From Candidatus Rifleibacteriota bacterium (lineage in GTDB: Bacteria; Muiribacteriota; Ozemobacteria; Ozemobacterales; Ozemobacteraceae), in NCBI GenBank assembly GCA_012517355.1, contig JAAYVD010000168.1, positions 62,001-126,000 of the forward strand: a stretch of DNA of 64,000 nucleotides, written 5' to 3'. This document shows positions 59,490 through 64,000 of this stretch, piece after piece. Within the stretch, counting starts at the first letter, position 1; every line of letters starts with the position of its first letter. The translations under genes and the position numbers were made by a program. Below the pieces are notes generated by a model. It was not told where the DNA came from. It made no database searches and saw only the letters and a program-made list of their open reading frames with translations.

Positions 59490-61229
59490 ATGGCTGCTGT
59501 TCCCCGCCTGCTTCTGGTCAACCCGCCGGTGGTGCGGCCCTGCGAGCCGCCGGCCGGCCTGGCCCGGCTGGCCGGGACCCTGGCCGCCGCCGGAGTGGAC
59601 GTCGAGGTCTGGGATGCGAACCTGGACAGCCTGCTCGGCCTGCTGGGCCGGAAGCCGGGAGCCTCGGACACCTGGACCCGGCGGGCGTCACGCGACCGGG
59701 CCGCCCACCTGGCCGGGTTGCGCGACGGAACCGTGTTCGCCCACCCCGACACCTATCGTCGGGCGGTGGGGGACCTGGAGCGGCTCCTGGCCAGGCATGC
59801 CCCGGCCGGCCCCGCCAGCGACGGCCCCGCCAGCGACGGCTCCGCTGGCCGTGACTTCGCCGGTCGTCTGCCCGACGGCGCCTTCCACGACCGGACGGAG
59901 GGAAGCCCTCTGACCACCGGGCCGGGCCCGGATGAGCCCCCGGCGGGCCGCGGGCTCCGAGGCGAGCCGGGCGGCAGGGCCGGCGGCGGTTGGCACCCGA
60001 GCCTCACCGACTGTCTCCACGACCACTGGGAACCCACCCACAGCGCCCACCTGCGGGCAATGGCGGCCGACCCCGACGGGAACCCGTTCCTTCCCATCCT
60101 GACGGAGGGCCTGGCCAGACGGCTGGCGGAGGGCGCCTTCACCCACGTCGGCCTGTCGGTCAACTACCTCAGCCAGGCCCTCACGGCCTTCGCCCTCGCC
60201 GGCCACCTCCGCCGGACCGCCCCCGGGCTGCGCCTGGCCATGGGCGGCGGATTGATCACCTCCTGGTTGGCCCGCCACGCCTCCTTCTCCCCACTCACCG
60301 CCCCGGGAGGACCGTTCGCCGGTCTCGTCGACCTGCTGGTTTCCGGCCCGGGGGAAGCCGCCCTGGCCGCCTGGCTGGGGGCGACACCGGTCGGAGACAC
60401 TCCCGCCGCCTGGTCCTATGCCTTCGACGGGCTTCCCCTCGCCGACTACCTGTCACCAGGGCTCGTCCTTCCCTTCAGCCTGGCCCACGGCTGTTTCTGG
60501 GCCACCTGCTCCTTCTGTCCCGAAACCGTCGAAGCGGGGGGCTACCGGTCCCTGCCGCCCTCGCTGGCCGTCGGGCGGGTGCAGGCGCTGGTGGAACGGC
60601 ATTCGCCCGCCCTGGTCCATTTCCTCGACGATGCAATCAGCCCCGCCGTCCTGCGCGAACTGGCCAGGAAAGGGGTCGGAGCGCCCTGGTACGGATTCGC
60701 TCGTTTTGACACACCCCTCGACGATCCGGGGGCCTGCCGCGCCCTGGCCCGCCAGGGATGCGTCATGCTGCAGCTCGGCCTCGAATCGGGCGACCAGGCG
60801 GTGCTCGACGCTCTCCGCAAGGGGATCCGCCTGGAGACAGCCTCGCGCATCTTGTACAATCTTCGCGAGGTTGGCATCGGCACCTACGTCTACCTGCTGT
60901 TCGGCACCCCCGCCGAGAACGTGGACGCCGCGCACCGCACCCTGCGGTTCGTCGCCGACCACGCGGGGGCCATCGATTTCCTGAACGCGGCCATCTTCAA
61001 CCTGCCCCAGGCCGCCCCGGAAGCTCGCGACCTGCCCACCCGCCCCTTCTCCCAGGGTGATCTCGGCCTCTACCTGGAGTTCGCGCACCCGCTGGGGTGG
61101 AACCGCGGCGAGGTCCGCCGGTTCCTCGACACCGCCTTCCGCCGCCACCCCGCCATCGCCCCGATCCTGCGCCGCGACCCGCCCGCCTTCACCAGTTCCC
61201 ACGCGCCGTTCTTCCTGCCCCGCCCCTGA
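59490..61229 (+). CDS. Radical SAM protein with B12-binding-like N-terminus
   Basis: 579 residues. The ATG at 59490 begins a cobalamin-binding-type Rossmann part (LLLVNPPVVRPCEPPAGLARLAGTL, typical of B12-dependent radical SAM proteins). A low-complexity insert of Gly/Ala/Pro/Asp (about 105-165), with a 15-base direct repeat near 59805-59835, splits it. The radical SAM domain (about 325-540) has the cluster motif C-x4-C-x2-C at Cys335, Cys340 and Cys343 (GCFWATCSFCP) instead of the common C-x3-C-x2-C. The substrate is unknown; relatives do methylation or ring chemistry on lipids, peptides or cofactors. A TACCAT box 8 bases before the ATG hints at another leaderless mRNA. Confidence 0.85.
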   Translation: MAAVPRLLLVNPPVVRPCEPPAGLARLAGTLAAAGVDVEVWDANLDSLLGLLGRKPGASDTWTRRASRDRAAHLAGLRDGTVFAHPDTYRRAVGDLERLLARHAPAGPASDGPASDGSAGRDFAGRLPDGAFHDRTEGSPLTTGPGPDEPPAGRGLRGEPGGRAGGGWHPSLTDCLHDHWEPTHSAHLRAMAADPDGNPFLPILTEGLARRLAEGAFTHVGLSVNYLSQALTAFALAGHLRRTAPGLRLAMGGGLITSWLARHASFSPLTAPGGPFAGLVDLLVSGPGEAALAAWLGATPVGDTPAAWSYAFDGLPLADYLSPGLVLPFSLAHGCFWATCSFCPETVEAGGYRSLPPSLAVGRVQALVERHSPALVHFLDDAISPAVLRELARKGVGAPWYGFARFDTPLDDPGACRALARQGCVMLQLGLESGDQAVLDALRKGIRLETASRILYNLREVGIGTYVYLLFGTPAENVDAAHRTLRFVADHAGAIDFLNAAIFNLPQAAPEARDLPTRPFSQGDLGLYLEFAHPLGWNRGEVRRFLDTAFRRHPAIAPILRRDPPAFTSSHAPFFLPRP

Positions 61230-61458
61230 AGAGCATACCACCCGGCTCCGCAGCACCGGCGCGCCATGGGTCACCTCACCGGGAACCGAAGCGGTTGGCG
61301 CCAGGCCCGGGCATCGGGGGGAAGCCGGGTCTTCATCGCCCGCGAGGCGACGGTCTCGCCCCTCATGGCCCACGCAAGAGCTCTCTCCGCCTGCCATGCA
61401 GAGCGGAAGTCGGTGTTGCCAGGGCCCCGGGGGTCTGCTACCGTGAGGGGGAACGAGC
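61230..61458. other. Intergenic region before the second phosphatase
   Basis: No gene is supported in these 229 bases; the right end carries the promoter at 61416-61444. Confidence 0.35.
61416..61444 (+). promoter_or_regulatory. Promoter before the small ORF and second phosphatase
   Basis: TTGCCA (61416-61421), 17 bases, TACCGT (61439-61444), followed by GAGGGGGAACGAGC and the ATG at 61459. Confidence 0.5.
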
Positions 61459-61614
61459 ATGGAACCCACTCCTTCCCCCTCCCGAGGTACCGATTCCCCT
61501 CCCGGGGAATCCGTGACTGATCCAGGTTCCGCGTTGGCGCAGGACTCCCGCCCCCCGCGGCAGACGCTGGTGGCGGGCCCATCCCCGCGCACGGCCAGGG
61601 CCATTCCCGCGTGA
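61459..61614 (+). CDS. Possible 51-residue upstream ORF coupled to the phosphatase gene
   Basis: A Pro/Ser/Arg-rich frame with a strong ribosome site. Its TGA (61612-61614) overlaps the GTG of the phosphatase gene (61611) in the form GTGA, as in translationally coupled pairs. The downstream GTG has only a weak ribosome site of its own. The peptide has no recognisable fold, so it may be a coupling leader rather than a functional protein. An 8-bp hairpin (GATTCCCC/GGGGAATC, 61492-61511) lies within it. Confidence 0.4.
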   Translation: MEPTPSPSRGTDSPPGESVTDPGSALAQDSRPPRQTLVAGPSPRTARAIPA

Positions 61615-64000
61615 AAAAGCTCCGCTGGTTGCTCTGGGCGGCATTTTTCCTGCTCCCCCCGATGTATTTCGTCCACCTGGGGGCCCGGGCCTGGTTCGAT
61701 CACCGGGAGGGGGAGACCATCGCCCGTCTCGTCGAATGGCAGGAACGGGCATGCGCCCGGTTGCGGCACCGCGAGAAGACGGAAGAGTATCTGGCGTTCC
61801 TGATCCGGACCAGGATGGGGCGGGTCAGGGAGCGGCCGGATGCCCCCGCCGCCCTGGACGCCGGATTGAGGCTGATCGGCAAGCACCTTCCCCTGCGCCT
61901 CTCCTGGGTCATCACCGACGCCCTGGGCACGATCCATCGGGCGCATTCGGCAAAGGGCGCTTCCCAGGCGGCGATACGGCATCTGCTCCGGTTCTGCCTC
62001 GAGGGAAGAAACCGGCCAACCGCCGACGGGGACACGACCCCAACCGGGGACCATCTCATCCGCGCCTACGTGGGCTCCGCCATACCCCTCGAGGAACTGC
62101 CGCAACGCCCGCGTCAACTGATCCGCGTCAACTCCGGCGCACCCCGCCACTGGTTCTACTGGCAGGCCATCGGTCCCCTCGGATTGTTCCTCCACCTCGA
62201 TGACCATCCCGACTGGGCCGATCTGGCGGTGCGCCTGCGCCTGTCACGCTACCGGGAGCAAACAGGCGGAAGCCCGCTGGCGATGGGGATCTGGCGGGCG
62301 GGCCTGGCCCGGCCCAGCGGGGACGTTGGCCGGGCGCTGGCGGAGTTCCAACGGACCGGGCAATCCTCGCAGATCGTGCAGGGGTCGTTGATCCAGGTCC
62401 AGGGCCTGGACAGCACATCCCTCCTGTGGCTGGCCGTTCCCCTGGAGCCCCATGCCCGCCAAGGCCTAGGGGTGTTCTGGATCGATGTGCTCCTGGCCAT
62501 CGCCGGGTTGGTGGTGATCCTGGGGTGGCTGCCGCGCGGGGACCCCGGCCCCCAGGACCGCGAGGTTTCCATCCGCTGGCGGCTGGCCCTGCTCTTCCTG
62601 TATGCCGCCGCCCTGCCCCTCCTGTTCATGTTCCGTTGGGCCTGGGACCACCTCGAACAACGGCGGCAGGACATGGTCCGGGAGGCCCGCGAGCAGATGG
62701 GGGGCCGGTTGCGCGCGATCGATGCCCGGGTCCCCCGGTGGCGGGAGCAGACCGAGCGCCGGCTGGCCGCCACCCTCCGTCGGCTGGATCTGTCGCGTTC
62801 CCCGGACCGGACCCGGCTCGACCGCTTCCTGCACGGCCTGTTCGAAAGGTGCTTCGCCACGAGTTTCCAGGTGTTCGACCGGACCGGCCGCCTGGTCCTC
62901 GGCCAGGGGCCCCGGCATCGCGGAGCGGCGGAGCAGGTGGCGGTCAGCCTGATCGCCCACCTGAACGGGACCGATCCCGATGTCCGGAACATGGCCAGAC
63001 AGGCGATCCTCGAGTCGGTGGGGGGCACCAACCTGATCGCCCTCCTCGCCGGCAATCTCGGCCGCATCGGGGAAGTCACCCTCGGTGGGACCCAGGGGTG
63101 GCACTTCTGGTGGCCCTTCCGCGCTCCCGATGGGCGGGTGACCCACCTCCTGTCGGCCTCCTGGGAGCGGTTCCGCATCGAGGGCCGGTTTCTGGAGCGC
63201 GAGGTCGCCCGTCTGCGACAGGGCCGGGAAGGCTGGCATCTGATGGCGGGCAGTTCGCGCCGCCAGCAGTTCTACCCGGGCAACCCCCGGCTGTGGGCTC
63301 ACCTCAACCCCTGGCTGGGCTCCCTGTCGGATGGTCGCGCCACCGTCCACACCCGGATCCGCTCGCCACGCGGATCGTTCCTGGTCACCGGCATCCAGCC
63401 CCGCGAGATCAAGGAATTCGCCCTGTTCGGCCTGACCTCCGAGGTTCCCATCGAACAGGCGATCGGTCGCCTGCACCGGCACCTGGTCCTGACCGCGATC
63501 TTCCTGCTGACCGTCAGCCTTCTCCTGGGCCGGATGCTGTCGGACCGTTTCCTGCTGCCGATCGGGGACCTGACGGGGGGCATCGCCGCGGTCGGCAACC
63601 AGACGCTCCGGCACCGGATCCGGGTCCGGACCAGGGACGAGCTCGGCGAGGTGGCCGACCTGTTCAACCGGATGCTGGAAAACCTGGAGGAGATCAGCGT
63701 CGGCCGCGAGGTGCAGCAGCGCCTCTTCCCCCACGACCTCCTGCGGGTGGGCGAGTATGTCGTCCATGGGCGGTCCCGCACCGCCAGCCGGCTGGGCGGC
63801 GATTACTACGAGTATCAGGCCATCGGCAGCCGGTGCCTGTTCGTCCTGTGTGGGGACGTGACCGGGCACGGGATCCCCGCGGCCCTGGCCATGTCGACCT
63901 GCAAGGCGCTGGTGATCGACCGGGCCCTGCGCCAGGCCGAACCCGAGGAGTTCATCGTGACCCTCAACCAGGGCCTGCGGGCCTGCTTCCGGCGAAAACT
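61611..64000 (+). CDS. HAMP-SpoIIE-type (PP2C) sensor phosphatase, C-terminus outside window
   Basis: At least 796 residues, open to the window end. The GTG start gives KKLRWLLWAAFFLLPPMYFV, which aligns with the opening of the paralogue at 14931. Membrane helices lie at about 5-24, 289-308, 327-346 and 630-650, followed by HAMP (about 650-700). The PP2C phosphatase begins near 705 with the motifs GGDYYEY and GDVTGHG. The two periplasmic regions differ from the paralogue, except for a shared HWFYWQAIGPLGLFLH-like part. Likely substrates are STAS proteins such as those at 5436 and 21750. The truncation is caused only by the window edge. Confidence 0.88.
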   Translation, partial: MKKLRWLLWAAFFLLPPMYFVHLGARAWFDHREGETIARLVEWQERACARLRHREKTEEYLAFLIRTRMGRVRERPDAPAALDAGLRLIGKHLPLRLSWVITDALGTIHRAHSAKGASQAAIRHLLRFCLEGRNRPTADGDTTPTGDHLIRAYVGSAIPLEELPQRPRQLIRVNSGAPRHWFYWQAIGPLGLFLHLDDHPDWADLAVRLRLSRYREQTGGSPLAMGIWRAGLARPSGDVGRALAEFQRTGQSSQIVQGSLIQVQGLDSTSLLWLAVPLEPHARQGLGVFWIDVLLAIAGLVVILGWLPRGDPGPQDREVSIRWRLALLFLYAAALPLLFMFRWAWDHLEQRRQDMVREAREQMGGRLRAIDARVPRWREQTERRLAATLRRLDLSRSPDRTRLDRFLHGLFERCFATSFQVFDRTGRLVLGQGPRHRGAAEQVAVSLIAHLNGTDPDVRNMARQAILESVGGTNLIALLAGNLGRIGEVTLGGTQGWHFWWPFRAPDGRVTHLLSASWERFRIEGRFLEREVARLRQGREGWHLMAGSSRRQQFYPGNPRLWAHLNPWLGSLSDGRATVHTRIRSPRGSFLVTGIQPREIKEFALFGLTSEVPIEQAIGRLHRHLVLTAIFLLTVSLLLGRMLSDRFLLPIGDLTGGIAAVGNQTLRHRIRVRTRDELGEVADLFNRMLENLEEISVGREVQQRLFPHDLLRVGEYVVHGRSRTASRLGGDYYEYQAIGSRCLFVLCGDVTGHGIPAALAMSTCKALVIDRALRQAEPEEFIVTLNQGLRACFRRK

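Noticed and set aside
61459-64000. Frameshift joining the small Pro-rich frame with the second phosphatase
   Set aside because: The phosphatase GTG start aligns directly with the start of its paralogue at 14931, so no N-terminal part is missing.
1-64000. tRNA, rRNA, CRISPR arrays, phage genes or replication origin
   Set aside because: I looked for tRNA-like cloverleaf ends, regularly spaced direct repeats and phage structural genes and saw none.

Overview
The window is a GC-rich chromosomal stretch (about two thirds G+C, third codon positions almost always G or C) from a Gram-negative-type bacterium with an outer membrane. TolC-like, MacB-like and HlyD-like efflux parts, lipoprotein signals, TonB/AgmX-like C-terminal domains and prepilin-like proteins all point that way. 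The mix of alpha-2-macroglobulin, VIT/vWA proteins, HEAT-repeat proteins, STAS proteins, SpoIIE-type phosphatases and FecR next to minor pseudopilins resembles deep-branching uncultured lineages such as Candidatus Riflebacteria/Ozemobacteria. That placement is inference from gene content; no rRNA or tRNA gene is present to test it.

Layout. 1-8.2 kb: a truncated membrane protein, a bacterial alpha-2-macroglobulin, a STAS protein coupled to a secreted vWA protein, and a second membrane protein. 8.6-11.8 kb: an operon of a FecR lipoprotein and three prepilin-like proteins (GspI/J/K-like). 12.3-14.7 kb: a VIT+vWA lipoprotein. 14.9-25.3 kb: a signalling block with a HAMP-SpoIIE phosphatase, a secreted C45-type amidohydrolase, two HEAT-repeat proteins, a second STAS protein and a J-domain protein. 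25.4-28.4 kb: a Cache-PAS-PAS-GAF sensor without an output domain, a 49-residue membrane protein and a GIY-YIG protein. 28.6-32.7 kb: metK, a polysaccharide deacetylase and nadB. 32.8-34.9 kb: a HAMP membrane protein and two secreted unknowns. 34.9-43.3 kb: a compact tripartite efflux operon (TolC-like, adaptor, double adaptor, MacB-type ATPase, permease). 43.3-47.3 kb: an MTA/SAH-deaminase-like amidohydrolase, a DUF3592-like membrane protein and a methionine-aminotransferase-like enzyme with a membrane partner. 47.7-54 kb: a FAM151-like secreted protein, a flavin/haem transmembrane oxidoreductase, an exported rubrerythrin, an unknown and asnB. 54.4-59.5 kb: a secreted unknown, an IS element, a Cdd1-like protein, a membrane protein and a 460-bp inverted-repeat element. 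59.5-64 kb: a B12-binding-type radical SAM protein, a small coupled ORF and a second HAMP-SpoIIE phosphatase cut by the window end.

How the parts may work together. Two sensor phosphatases of the same architecture, two STAS proteins with an intact phospho-acceptor region and several HEAT scaffolds suggest a partner-switching network, although no anti-sigma kinase is visible here. MetK, the MTA/SAH deaminase-like enzyme and the KMTB-type aminotransferase suggest turnover of S-adenosylmethionine by-products.

Three features are not explained by ordinary gene content. First, a dispersed palindromic element of about 85 bp occurs at six loci; it is read through in frame inside nadB and in the N-terminal parts of several exported proteins. 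Second, many promoters fit TTGnnn-N17/18-TAnnnT, and at several genes the -10 box ends only 6-8 bases before the start codon, which predicts leaderless mRNAs. Third, a second family of multi-hairpin blocks occurs twice, once inside an element bounded by perfect 20-bp inverted repeats.
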